DNA of 64,000 nucleotides from Streptomyces laurentii (GTDB lineage Bacteria > Actinomycetota > Actinomycetes > Streptomycetales > Streptomycetaceae), in assembly GCA_002355495.1 (NCBI GenBank), contig AP017424.1, forward strand, positions 4,715,501 through 4,779,500, written 5' to 3'. The notes under the pieces were generated by a model. It was not told the origin of the DNA and made no database searches. It saw nothing but the letters and a program-made list of their open reading frames with translations. The translations under genes and the position numbers were made by a program. Positions 33,132-41,608 of this stretch are shown piece by piece. Within the stretch, counting starts at the first letter, position 1. Every line of letters starts with the position of its first letter.

Positions 33132-34064
33132 GTGCCCGAGAACGCGATCCGCGTGCGCCGTGACGTCGGCCGTTACGTCGACGACGAGCTCCGCGACCGC
33201 TACTTCGCCGCCGCCGACGTGCTCTACGCGCGCGGGGCGCCCGTCCGCTCCGAGACGGACGTCGAGACGAGCTTCGGCACCACGCACGTGTACCGGTACG
33301 GCCCGGTGGACCCCGCGGCCGAGTCCCGTACCCCGATCGTCCTGATCCACGGCGCCGGCTACTCCTCCGCCATGTGGTGCCCCAACACCCGGGGGCTCAG
33401 CGCCGACCGGCCCGTCTACGCGTTCGACACCCCGGGTGACGCGGGTCGCAGCGTCCAGCGCGAGCCGATGTCGCAGCCCGAGCGGGCCGCCCAGTGGATG
33501 GACGAGACCCTCGACGCGCTCGGCCTCGACCGCGTCCATCTTGTCGGGTCCTCGTACGGCGGCTGGCTCGTGCTCAACCAGGCCCACCGGCGCCCCGGCC
33601 GGCTCGCCTCCGTCACGGCCCTCGACCCCGGCGGTCTGGAGAAGGTGGGGCTGCGCTTCTTCGTCTGGGTCTTCGTCAGCCTGTTCGCCACCTTCGCCCC
33701 CACGGCGCTGCGGCCGCGGCTCGCCGCCTGGCTGGACCAGCCGGTCGTCGACGACCCCGAGATGCGGACGTGGGTCCAGCTCGGTGCGCGCGCGTACCGG
33801 ATCCGCCGCCCCGCGCCCCTGCCGCTCTCCGAGGACGCGCTGCGGTCCATCCGGACCCCGCTCTACGTCGTCATGGGCAAGCACAGCCTGCTCGTGCACC
33901 CGAAGCGGCAGCTGGAACGCGTGCCGCGGCTCGTCGCCGGTGCCCGCGCCGAGATCGTCTCCGCGACGGGCCACGGACCGCAGATCGACCACCCCGACGT
34001 CGTCAACGCCCGGATGCTCGCCTTCATGGACGACATCGACTCCCCGGCCCCCGCCCACACGTAG
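33132..34064 (+). CDS. Alpha/beta hydrolase
   Basis: The 310-aa protein has VLIHGAGYSSAMW (oxyanion region), the nucleophile Ser in LVGSSYGGWLVL, and a late His in ATGHGPQIDHP. A hydrophobic stretch FFVWVFVSLFATFAP near residue 180 is probably part of the lid. The GTG start is preceded by GGAGG at six bases; earlier in-frame codons lie in the operator region. The divergent TetR gene probably controls it. Substrate unknown. Confidence 0.9.
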   Translation: MPENAIRVRRDVGRYVDDELRDRYFAAADVLYARGAPVRSETDVETSFGTTHVYRYGPVDPAAESRTPIVLIHGAGYSSAMWCPNTRGLSADRPVYAFDTPGDAGRSVQREPMSQPERAAQWMDETLDALGLDRVHLVGSSYGGWLVLNQAHRRPGRLASVTALDPGGLEKVGLRFFVWVFVSLFATFAPTALRPRLAAWLDQPVVDDPEMRTWVQLGARAYRIRRPAPLPLSEDALRSIRTPLYVVMGKHSLLVHPKRQLERVPRLVAGARAEIVSATGHGPQIDHPDVVNARMLAFMDDIDSPAPAHT

Positions 34065-34094
34065 GAGCAGAGGAGGGACTTTCCGGGTGAGGCC

Positions 34095-34664
34095 TCAGGG
34101 GACGACGACGACCTTCGCGCCGATCGACGCGAACGCCCACAGCGCGTCCGCGTCCGTGCGCTTCATCCGGATGCCGCCGGTCTTCTTCGCCGGGTCCGGG
34201 CTCGGCGTCGAGCCGTCCACCGCCGCGCTGAAGCCGACCGCCACGTCCTTCGCCACCGCGAACCGCACCACGTGCTCGATCTGGACGCCGTCGGAGCCCA
34301 GCACCGTCGCGGTCCGCGAGGTCACCGCGTACGAGCCGGGCTTCGGCGACACCGTGCTCGGCATCACCGTGAAGCTCTGGGTGATCTTGTTCTTCGCGTC
34401 GACCAGCCACACCCGGCGCTCGTCCAGGCTGTAGACGACACGCTCGCCCTTGCCCGAGCCCTCCGGCAGCGTTATGGGGTCCTTGCGCGGCTTCTTCGGC
34501 TTGTCGGTCGCCGCGGCCGTGGGGGCCTTGGCCGGAGTGCGCGAGTCCGCCGCCAGCTGGGCCGGGGCCGGCGCGGACGCGGATGCCTGATAGGCCAGGA
34601 ACGCGACCGCGGCGACGGCCATCGCGGTGAGCCCGGCCACGAATCCCGAGCTGCTCCGTGCCAC
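34095..34664 (-). CDS. Membrane-anchored L,D-transpeptidase-like protein lacking the catalytic Cys
   Basis: The 189-aa protein has one N-terminal membrane segment (about 8-30), a Pro/Lys linker and a C-terminal domain that follows the YkuD L,D-transpeptidase pattern: VVYSLDERRVWLVDA, FTVMPSTVSPKPGSYAVTSR, IEHVVRFA and GGIRMKRTDADALWAFASIG. Active enzymes have SHGCIRM at the last motif; here it reads TGGIRM, without the nucleophile Cys. It is probably non-catalytic or a binding protein at the cell wall. The GTG start giving VARSSSG is chosen because AGGTGG lies just upstream. It is divergent from tsaB. Confidence 0.75.
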   Translation of the reverse strand: MARSSSGFVAGLTAMAVAAVAFLAYQASASAPAPAQLAADSRTPAKAPTAAATDKPKKPRKDPITLPEGSGKGERVVYSLDERRVWLVDAKNKITQSFTVMPSTVSPKPGSYAVTSRTATVLGSDGVQIEHVVRFAVAKDVAVGFSAAVDGSTPSPDPAKKTGGIRMKRTDADALWAFASIGAKVVVVP

Positions 34665-34780
34665 CGTTCGCCCACCTTCTGTCGTACGTACGTATCGGTG
34701 TCTGACGCCTGACCGTAGCAGCAGCCGTGCTGCGGGGACGGGGCGCCGCACCTCGGGGCCCGGCGCCGTAGGCTGTTCGC

Positions 34781-35437
34781 GTGCTCTTGCTCGCCATGGA
34801 TACCGCCACCCCCGCCGTCACCGTCGCCCTCCACGACGGGGACTCCGTCGTCGCCGAGGACACCCGGGTCGACGCCCGCCGCCACGGGGAGCTGCTGCTG
34901 CCCGCCGTCGACCGGGTGCTCGCACGGGCCGGGCTGAAGCTCGACGCGGTGACCGGACTGGTGGTCGGCGTCGGCCCCGGCCCGTACACCGGACTGCGCG
35001 TCGGCCTCGTCACGGCCGCCACGTTCGGCTCCGCCCTGGGCGTCCCCGTGCACGGTCTGTGCACCCTGGACGGGCTCGCCTACGCCGCCGGCCTCGACGA
35101 GCCCTTCGCCGTCGCCACCGACGCGCGGCGCAAGGAGGTCTACTGGGCGCGGTACGACGACTCCCGTACGCGTGTGACGGAGGCCGCCGTCGACCGGCCC
35201 GCCGACATCGCGGAGCGGCTCGCCGGGCTGCCCGTCGTCGGCGCCGGCGCTCTGCTCTACCCCGAGGCGTTCCCCGAGGCCCGCGGCCCCGAGCACCAGT
35301 CGGCCGCCGCGCTCGCCGCCCTCGCGGCCGAGAAGCTGGCCGCCGGGGGCGAGGGCTTCCTCGACCCGCGGCCGATGTACCTGCGCCGGCCCGACGCGCA
35401 GGTGCCCAAGAACTACAAGGTGGTCACCCCCAAGTGA
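34781..35437 (+). CDS. tsaB: tRNA t6A-synthesis protein TsaB
   Basis: TsaB is the inactive TsaD homologue that scaffolds the t6A complex. The 218-aa protein has LLLAMDTATPAVTVAL and VVGVGPGPYTGLRVGL. The GTG start is 116 bases from the divergent upstream gene. Its stop overlaps the rimI GTG (GTGA), coupling the two. Confidence 0.96.
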   Translation: MLLLAMDTATPAVTVALHDGDSVVAEDTRVDARRHGELLLPAVDRVLARAGLKLDAVTGLVVGVGPGPYTGLRVGLVTAATFGSALGVPVHGLCTLDGLAYAAGLDEPFAVATDARRKEVYWARYDDSRTRVTEAAVDRPADIAERLAGLPVVGAGALLYPEAFPEARGPEHQSAAALAALAAEKLAAGGEGFLDPRPMYLRRPDAQVPKNYKVVTPK

Positions 35438-35952
35438 CCGACGTGACCAAGGGGACCACGGGGCGGTCCGCGGCCGTCCTGCGCGAGATGCGCTGGTGGG
35501 ACCTGGCCCCGGTGCTCGCCCTCGAAGCCGATCTGTTCCCCGAGGACGCCTGGTCCGAGGGCATGTTCTGGTCCGAGCTGGCGCACGCCCGCGGCCCGCG
35601 CGCGACCCGTCACTACGTCGTCGCCGAGGACCCGGCCGACGGGCGGCTCGTCGGCTACGCGGGTCTCGCCGCGGCCGGCGGACTCGGCGACGTGCAGACG
35701 ATCGCCGTCGCCCGCGACCAGTGGGGCACCGGCCTCGGCGCCCGGCTGCTCACCGACCTCATCCGGGCCGCCACCGCCTTCGAGTGCGACGAGGTCCTGC
35801 TCGAGGTACGGGTGGACAACACCCGGGCTCAGAAGCTCTACGAGCGCTTCGGCTTCGAGCCCCTCGGGTTCCGGCGCGGCTACTACCAGCCGGGCAACGT
35901 CGACGCGCTCGTGATGCGACTGATCGTTCAAGGAACTGGGACCGATATCTGA
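35434..35952 (+). CDS. rimI: Ribosomal protein S18 alanine N-acetyltransferase
   Basis: RimI acetylates the N-terminal Ala of ribosomal protein S18. The 172-aa GNAT protein has the acetyl-CoA loop DQWGTGLGARLL and the C-terminal LEVRVDNTRAQKLYERFGFEPLG. The GTG start overlaps the tsaB stop; its own stop overlaps the tsaD ATG. The tsaB-rimI-tsaD order is the usual one in actinobacteria. Confidence 0.94.
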   Translation: MTDVTKGTTGRSAAVLREMRWWDLAPVLALEADLFPEDAWSEGMFWSELAHARGPRATRHYVVAEDPADGRLVGYAGLAAAGGLGDVQTIAVARDQWGTGLGARLLTDLIRAATAFECDEVLLEVRVDNTRAQKLYERFGFEPLGFRRGYYQPGNVDALVMRLIVQGTGTDI

Positions 35953-37061
35953 TGGCTGCTGACGAACCCCTGGTACTCGGCATCGAGACCTCGTGCGACG
36001 AGACCGGCGTCGGCATCGTGCACGGCACCACCCTCCTGGCCGACGCCGTCGCCTCCAGCGTCGACACGCACGCCCGCTTCGGCGGCGTCGTGCCCGAGAT
36101 CGCCTCCCGCGCCCACCTGGAGGCGATGGTCCCGACCATCGAACGCGCGCTGAAAACGGCCGGCGTCTCCGCCCGCGACCTCGACGGCATCTCGGTGACC
36201 GCCGGGCCCGGCCTCGCGGGCGCGCTGCTCGTCGGCGTCTCGGCGGCCAAGGCGTACGCGTACGCGCTGGGCAAGCCGCTCTACGGCGTCAACCACCTCG
36301 CCTCGCACATCTGCGTCGACCAGCTGGAGCACGGCCGGCTGCCCGAGCCGACCATGGCGCTGCTCGTCTCCGGCGGGCACTCCTCGCTGCTGCTCTCCAG
36401 CGACATCACCTCCGATGTCCGGCCGATGGGCGCCACCATCGACGACGCGGCGGGCGAGGCCTTCGACAAGATCGCCCGCGTGCTCGACCTCGGCTTCCCC
36501 GGCGGCCCGGTCATCGACCGGCTCGCGAAGGAGGGCGACCCGAAGGCGATCGCGTTCCCGCGCGGCCTGTCCGGCGCCAAGGACCCCGCGTACGACTTCT
36601 CCTTCTCCGGCCTGAAGACCGCCGTGGCCCGCTGGATCGAGGCCAAGCGGAACGCGGGCGAGGAGGTGCCCGTACGGGACGTCGCCGCGTCCTTCCAGGA
36701 GGCGGTCGTCGACGTGCTCACCCGCAAGGCCGTGCGGGCCTGCAAGGACGAGGGCGTCGACCATCTGATGATCGGCGGCGGCGTGGCCGCCAACTCGCGG
36801 CTGCGGGCGCTCGCCGAGGAGCGCTGCTCGCGGGCCGGGATCCGGCTGCGGGTGCCCCGGCCGGGCCTGTGCACCGACAACGGCGCCATGGTCGCGGCGC
36901 TCGGCGCGGAGATGGTCGCCCGCGGGCGGGCCGCCTCCGACCTGGAGCTGTCGGCGGACTCCTCGCTTCCGGTGACGGAGTCGCACGTTCCGGGCGCCCA
37001 CGCGCACGTCCACGACCACGACCACGTGCACGAGGTCAGCAAGGACAACCTGTACTCGTGA
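35952..37061 (+). CDS. tsaD: tRNA N6-adenosine threonylcarbamoyltransferase TsaD
   Basis: TsaD transfers the threonylcarbamoyl group to tRNA A37. The 369-aa ASKHA protein has GIETSCDETGVGI, the metal-binding HLASHIC, LVSGGHSSLL and GGVAANSRLR. The last 30 residues include an unusual His-rich tail (HAHVHDHDHVHE) that could bind metal. The ATG overlaps the rimI stop. Confidence 0.97.
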   Translation: MAADEPLVLGIETSCDETGVGIVHGTTLLADAVASSVDTHARFGGVVPEIASRAHLEAMVPTIERALKTAGVSARDLDGISVTAGPGLAGALLVGVSAAKAYAYALGKPLYGVNHLASHICVDQLEHGRLPEPTMALLVSGGHSSLLLSSDITSDVRPMGATIDDAAGEAFDKIARVLDLGFPGGPVIDRLAKEGDPKAIAFPRGLSGAKDPAYDFSFSGLKTAVARWIEAKRNAGEEVPVRDVAASFQEAVVDVLTRKAVRACKDEGVDHLMIGGGVAANSRLRALAEERCSRAGIRLRVPRPGLCTDNGAMVAALGAEMVARGRAASDLELSADSSLPVTESHVPGAHAHVHDHDHVHEVSKDNLYS

Positions 37062-37339
37062 CCTCCATGGCGACGGTCACCCTGATGTGGGAGGCGCGCG
37101 CGGCCGAGGGGCGCGGCGCCGAGCTGCTGGAGTGGGCGCGGGCCCAGGTCCTGCCGGGCCCCGCCGCGCCGCTGCGCCGTGAGACCTTCCGCGCCCCGCG
37201 GGACCGGGTCCTGGTCATGACCTGGTGGGAGACGGCGGAGGGGCTGGGCGCGGAGCTGCCCGAGCTGCCGGATCCGGACGCGGGTCTGATCACCCGTCCG
37301 GTGCACCGCTGGCGCTTCGAATCGGTCACATGTACGTGA
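37058..37339 (+). CDS. Small conserved-type hypothetical protein
   Basis: The 93-aa product (TSMATVTLMWEARAAEGRG..) has a pattern like a ferredoxin-fold monooxygenase or dabb-like domain (beta-strand, AEGRGAELLEWARAQVLP helix, VLVMTWWE strand), but no family is asserted. The GTG overlaps the tsaD stop as GTGA; an alternative ATG lies three codons later. It is probably the last gene of the tsaB operon. Confidence 0.7.
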   Translation: MTSMATVTLMWEARAAEGRGAELLEWARAQVLPGPAAPLRRETFRAPRDRVLVMTWWETAEGLGAELPELPDPDAGLITRPVHRWRFESVTCT

Positions 37340-37379
37340 TGCGAGCAACCGTTCGATAGGTTTCGGCATCCCACAGCGC

Positions 37380-38225
37380 GTGAAGACGAAGCTCGCGCTG
37401 TGGGCGGCGCTGACCGCCGTGGCTCTGTTCGCGACGGCCGGCTGTACGACCGCCGACGCCGATGCCACCCCGCCCGCGTCCACCGCCGCCCCCGCCCCGT
37501 CCGCCGCTCCGCACAAGGACCCCACGGCCGACGCCGAGGCGGCGCGCGCCGCGTACGCGAAGTGGGGCCTCAAGCCCCTCGCGGCCCCGCCCGCCCCGCC
37601 CGCGAAGAAGCCGGTGACCCGCGCGGCCGGCGGGCCCGTCCCCGTCGTGAGCGACATCCCCACCACCGAGAAGATCGTCTTCATCACGATCGACGACGGC
37701 GCCGAGAAGGACCCCGAGTTCGTCGCGATGATGCGCGACCTCAAGGTGCCGGTGACCATGTTCCTCACCGACAGCGCGATACGTGCCGACCGCGGCTACT
37801 TCACCCCGCTCGTCGCCCAGGGCCACGGCCTCGCCAACCACACCCTCACCCACCCCAACCTGCGCACCCTCGGCCAGGAGGCGCAGCGCGCGGAGATCTG
37901 CGGCCAGCAGGACAAGCTGGCCGCCGAGTACGGCAAGCGGCCCCGGCTCTTCCGTCCGCCCTACGGCAACTGGAACGAGGCCACCCGCGCCGCCGCGGCG
38001 GGCTGCGGGGTCGACGCGCTCGTGCTGTGGCGCGAGTCGATGCAGATCAAGGACATGCAGTACCAGCGCCCGGACCGGAAGCTGCACCCCGGCGACATCA
38101 TCCTGGCCCACTTCCGCGGCCCCTCCGAGCTCAAGGGCCGCACCATGACCCAGATGACCGCCAACCTGCTGCGCCACATCCAGGAGCAGGGCTTCACGGT
38201 GGCCCGTCTGGAGGACTACCTCTGA
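37380..38225 (+). CDS. Polysaccharide deacetylase lipoprotein (CE4)
   Basis: The 281-aa product has a signal peptide ending in a lipobox-like TAGC near residue 22, an Ala/Pro linker and an NodB-type deacetylase domain: FITIDDGAEKDPE (catalytic Asp pair), NHTLTHPN (metal His pair), RPPYGNWN and the late DIILAHFRG. It would remove acetyl groups from peptidoglycan or another surface glycan. GTG start. A paralogue with the same architecture lies at 43574-44550. Confidence 0.92.
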   Translation: MKTKLALWAALTAVALFATAGCTTADADATPPASTAAPAPSAAPHKDPTADAEAARAAYAKWGLKPLAAPPAPPAKKPVTRAAGGPVPVVSDIPTTEKIVFITIDDGAEKDPEFVAMMRDLKVPVTMFLTDSAIRADRGYFTPLVAQGHGLANHTLTHPNLRTLGQEAQRAEICGQQDKLAAEYGKRPRLFRPPYGNWNEATRAAAAGCGVDALVLWRESMQIKDMQYQRPDRKLHPGDIILAHFRGPSELKGRTMTQMTANLLRHIQEQGFTVARLEDYL

Positions 38226-38262
38226 CCCACGCGGGACGGAAGTGAGAAGAGTTCCGCGGCGG

Positions 38263-38289
38263 TGTCGATGCGGGCGGTTCCCGTTCGAC
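38263..38289 (+). promoter_or_regulatory. ECF42-type promoter upstream of the DGPF gene
   Basis: TGTCGA (38263-38268) and CGAC (38286-38289) are 17 bases apart, matching the promoter reported for the ECF42 group (TGTCGA at -35 and CGA/TC at -10). It lies 52 bases before the DGPF-domain gene, the known target class of ECF42 sigma factors. Confidence 0.7.
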
Positions 38290-38341
38290 GTATGAGTGGA
38301 AGGCGGGGAACGGCCCCGCCACCGCACGCCGAGGAGGCATC

Positions 38342-38713
38342 ATGCCCCGCTATCTGTCCCTGGTCCGCATCCAGGAGAACACCATCGACATGGAGGACGC
38401 CGACCCCGGCTTCCAGGAGCGGATGGGCGCGCTCTTCGAGGAGATCACCAAGGCGGGGGTCATGCTGGACACCGCCGGTCTGCACCCGACCGCCGAGTCG
38501 ACCCGGCTGACCTGGTCGGACGGCAAGGTCAGCTACACGGACGGCCCCTTCACCGAGACCAAGGAGGTCGTCGGCGGCTACGCGCTGATGCAGTGCAAGG
38601 ACAAGGCCGAGGCGCTGGAATGGTCCAAGCGCTTCCTGGAGGTCCACCCGAAGCACTGGACCGTGGGCCTGGAGGTCCGCGAGGTCGAGGACATGCCGCA
38701 GCCGGACGCCTGA
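38342..38713 (+). CDS. YciI-like DGPF-domain protein
   Basis: The 123-aa protein has a dimeric ferredoxin-like fold with the motif TDGPFTETKEVVGGY, which names the DGPF group. Proteins of this group are the conserved neighbours of ECF42 sigma factors; their biochemical role is unknown. GAGGAGG lies upstream of the ATG. The sigma gene starts 47 bases downstream. Confidence 0.93.
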   Translation: MPRYLSLVRIQENTIDMEDADPGFQERMGALFEEITKAGVMLDTAGLHPTAESTRLTWSDGKVSYTDGPFTETKEVVGGYALMQCKDKAEALEWSKRFLEVHPKHWTVGLEVREVEDMPQPDA

Positions 38714-38760
38714 GCGGCGCCGACGGCCGGATGTCGGTGGTCCGTGCTGTCATGTGAGAC

Positions 38761-40091
38761 GTGACGGCACGGACCGAGGGTGAGCGGGTGCGGGGGACGC
38801 TGGAGACGGTCTTCCGGATGGAATCCGCGCGGATCGTCGCGACCGTCGCGCGGATCGTCCGGGACCTCGGCATCGCCGAGGAGATCGCCCAGGACGCCAT
38901 GCTCGCGGCCCTGGAGCAGTGGCCGCGCGACGGCGTCCCCGACCGGCCGGCCGCCTGGCTGACCGCCACGGCGAAGCACCGCGCGGTCGACCTGGTGCGG
39001 CGGCGCGAGACGTACGCGCGCAAGCTCGCCGAGGCGGGCCGCGATCCGGCGTCCGCGCTCGGCGACGGGGAGTCGTACGACCCCGAGCCCTCGGGCCCCG
39101 GCGACATCGACGACGACGTACTGCGGCTGATCTTCACCGCCTGCCATCCGGTGCTGTCCGCCGAGGCCCGCACCGCCCTGACGCTGCGGCTCGTCGGCGG
39201 GCTGCGCACCGACGAGATCGCCCGCGCGTTCCTGGTGCCGGAGCCGACCGTGGCGCTGGGGGCACCCCCATGCCGAAGGTTTGGGGGAGGATCGTCCGGG
39301 CCAAGCGCGCGCTCGCCCGCGCCGGGGTGCCCTTCGAGGTGCCGTACGGGGCGGACCGGGCGGCCCGGCTCGGTTCGGTCCTGGAGGTCGTCTACCTGAT
39401 CTTCAACGAGGGGTACGCGGCGACCGCGGGCGACGACCTGCTGCGCCCCGGACTGTGCGAGGACGCGCTCCGGCTGGCCCGGCGGCTCGCCGCGCTGATG
39501 CCCGGCGAGGGCGAGACCCACGGCCTGGCCGCGCTCCTGGAGATCCAGGCCTCGCGGACGGCGGCCCGGACCGGGCCCGGCGGCGAGCCGGTCCTGCTCG
39601 CCGACCAGGACCGGCGGCGGTGGAACCGGCTGCTGATGCGGCGCGGCCTCGCCGCCCTGGAGCGGGCCGTCGCGGCGGGCGGCGCGAGCTGACCGTACGC
39701 CCTCCAGGCCGCCGTCGCCGCCTGTCACGCGCGGGCGGCGCGGTACGAGGACACCGACTGGGCCACCATCGCCGCGCTCTACGGCCGGCTCGCGGCCGTC
39801 GCGCCCTCGCCGGTCGTCGAACTCAACCGGGCCGTCGCCGTCTCCCGCGCCGAGGGCCCGGCGGCGGGCCTCGCCCTCGTCGACGCGCTGGCCACCGCCC
39901 CCGGCCTCGACCGCTACCACCTGCTCCCGAGCGTCCGCGGCGACCTGCTGGCCCGCCTCGGCCGGACGGCGGAGGCCCGCGCGGAGTTCACACGGGCGGC
40001 GGAACTCACCCGCAACGCGCGCGAGCGCGACCTGCTCCTCGACCGGGCACGGGGCCTCGAAGGGGCCGGCGAGTCCGGGCCGGATCAGTAG
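38761..40091 (+). pseudogene. ECF42-type sigma factor, disrupted
   Basis: The gene encodes an ECF sigma factor with the ECF42 C-terminal extension (DUF6596/TPR-like; YLIFNEGYAA, VVELNRAVAVSRAEGP). Residues 1-165 (GTG start) read normally to FLVPEPTVA. There, 35 bases replace the expected six-base CAGCGG (a net 29-bp insertion), which breaks the frame; reading through it stops at 39399. The rest continues in another frame from 39291 (IVRAKRALARAGVPFEV) but meets an in-frame TGA at 39690 where homologues have Gly, then runs open to 40091. Two independent lesions make decay likely. Its target-type promoter upstream is intact. Confidence 0.9.
39256..39290. repeat. Palindromic insertion inside the ECF42 gene
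   Basis: This segment contains GGGGG-CA-CCCCC and CCCCCA..TGGGGG arms and reads CCCCCATGCCGAAGGTTT in the middle. It resembles short GC-rich palindromic elements scattered in Streptomyces genomes. Compared with intact homologues it adds 29 bases. Confidence 0.7.
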
Positions 40092-41608
40092 CGCAGGATC
40101 TGCCCGGCCACGGTGCCGACGAGAACCGTGCCGTCGGGGGCCGCGTGCAACGAGAGAGCCCGGTACGGGGGCAGGGCGCGCCGGTCGAGCAGGGCGCCGT
40201 CCGCCGTGGCGAGCGAGACGAGGGTGCCGTCCTCGCACAGGGCGTGCAGGACGCCGTCCCGCGCGTCGAGGGCGGTGGCCGCCGCGCCCAGGTCCCGGCG
40301 CCAGACGACTTCCCCGGCGGGGAAGGACCGGCGGACCACCTCCCGCCGTCCGTGCAGGAGGGCGGGGCCCTCGGTGTCGGAGACGTACACCGTGCCGCCC
40401 AGGGGTTCGTCGGCGGTGAAGAGCACCCGCTCGGTGGCCGAGCGGGGGTCGAGCGCGACCACGTCCCCGCGCCGTCGCAGGAACAGCAGTTCGGGGCAGC
40501 GGCGGACATCGAGAGGAAGGAACGCGTCCCCTGCGGGCTCGTCGGCGACGGCATCGTCACCCACGGGATCGGCCCCTACGGGATCGTCGTCGGCGGGCTC
40601 GTGACGGACCGTGCGGAGCGGGGTGCCGTCGGCGGCGAAGACCCGGGTGGCCGGCGGTTCGGGGGAGTCGGCTCCCTTGCCCTGGCCGGACGCGTGCCCG
40701 ATCGCCCATACCCCGTCGGTGCGGGCGCAGAGGCCGGCCGGGAACGGCAGCGAGGAGCGGTCGAGGACCGTTCCGTCGGCGAGGTCGACGAGCAGGAGGT
40801 CGCTCCCGTCGCGGAAGTCGGGTGCGACGACCCGAGCCGTCCGCTCGTCGGGGGAGACCAGGATCCGGGTACCGCCGCTCGGCGAGGGCGCGGGAACGCT
40901 CCACTGCGGTGAGCCGTCGGGAGCCCGGCTCTCCAGCGCGACGTGGTGGCGGGTGGCGAGCACCCGGCCGTCGCTCAGCCCGGCGACGACACCGACCCCG
41001 CCCCTGCCGGTGCAGCTCCGGCCGGCCCGGGCGGCGAGCGCCTGGAGCACGGGCCGGACGGGCGTGTCGGGGTATCCGACCGGGGTGTCCGGGTCGAGCG
41101 GGGGGCCGTCGACGGCGGTCAGGTCGAGGGCGTCGGGGACGAGGTCGCGCCAGTCGTCGCGTACGGCGCGGGCACGGGACGTGAGGAACTCGCACCCGTT
41201 GTCCAGGTCCACGCTGAGGAAGGTGAGTTCGAGGGTGCGGTCGTCCGCCCAGCGGACCAGCTCGACGCCCCGCCCCGGGTCGGCGAAGTCGACGCGGTGG
41301 CCGGAGTCGGCCTCGAAGAGGGTGAGACCACCCGCGCGCTGGTACGCGTCGCCGTTGTCGAGGCCGATGGCGAGCAGCGGGATCGTGGGATGGAAGGCGA
41401 TCGGCTCCGCCTCCACGTCGAACGTCAGAAGGTGCGCGCGGGAGAGGTCCGCGGCGCGGTAGACGACCACCCGGCTCAGTCGGTGCCACACCGAACTGGC
41501 GGCGATCCACTGCCCGTCGGCGCTGACGGTCACCTGGTCGATGTTCCCGAGCAGTTCGGGGAAGGGCTCATCGTGGACCGCGGTGTACGGGTGCGGGCGC
41601 TCAGGCAT
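40085..41608 (-). CDS. Beta-propeller-like protein of unknown function
   Basis: The 507-aa protein is made of WD40/quinoprotein-like blades: repeats of the type VTVSADGQWIAASS, ILVSPDERTARVV and HAAPDGTVLVGTVAG. An acidic low-complexity stretch (about residues 340-365, DPVGADPVGDD) interrupts it. There is no signal peptide. The ATG overlaps the end of the upstream gene by 8 bases, indicating an operon. Its 3' end overlaps the end of the convergent sigma pseudogene by 7 bases. No function can be assigned. Confidence 0.8.
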   Translation of the reverse strand: MPERPHPYTAVHDEPFPELLGNIDQVTVSADGQWIAASSVWHRLSRVVVYRAADLSRAHLLTFDVEAEPIAFHPTIPLLAIGLDNGDAYQRAGGLTLFEADSGHRVDFADPGRGVELVRWADDRTLELTFLSVDLDNGCEFLTSRARAVRDDWRDLVPDALDLTAVDGPPLDPDTPVGYPDTPVRPVLQALAARAGRSCTGRGGVGVVAGLSDGRVLATRHHVALESRAPDGSPQWSVPAPSPSGGTRILVSPDERTARVVAPDFRDGSDLLLVDLADGTVLDRSSLPFPAGLCARTDGVWAIGHASGQGKGADSPEPPATRVFAADGTPLRTVRHEPADDDPVGADPVGDDAVADEPAGDAFLPLDVRRCPELLFLRRRGDVVALDPRSATERVLFTADEPLGGTVYVSDTEGPALLHGRREVVRRSFPAGEVVWRRDLGAAATALDARDGVLHALCEDGTLVSLATADGALLDRRALPPYRALSLHAAPDGTVLVGTVAGQILRY

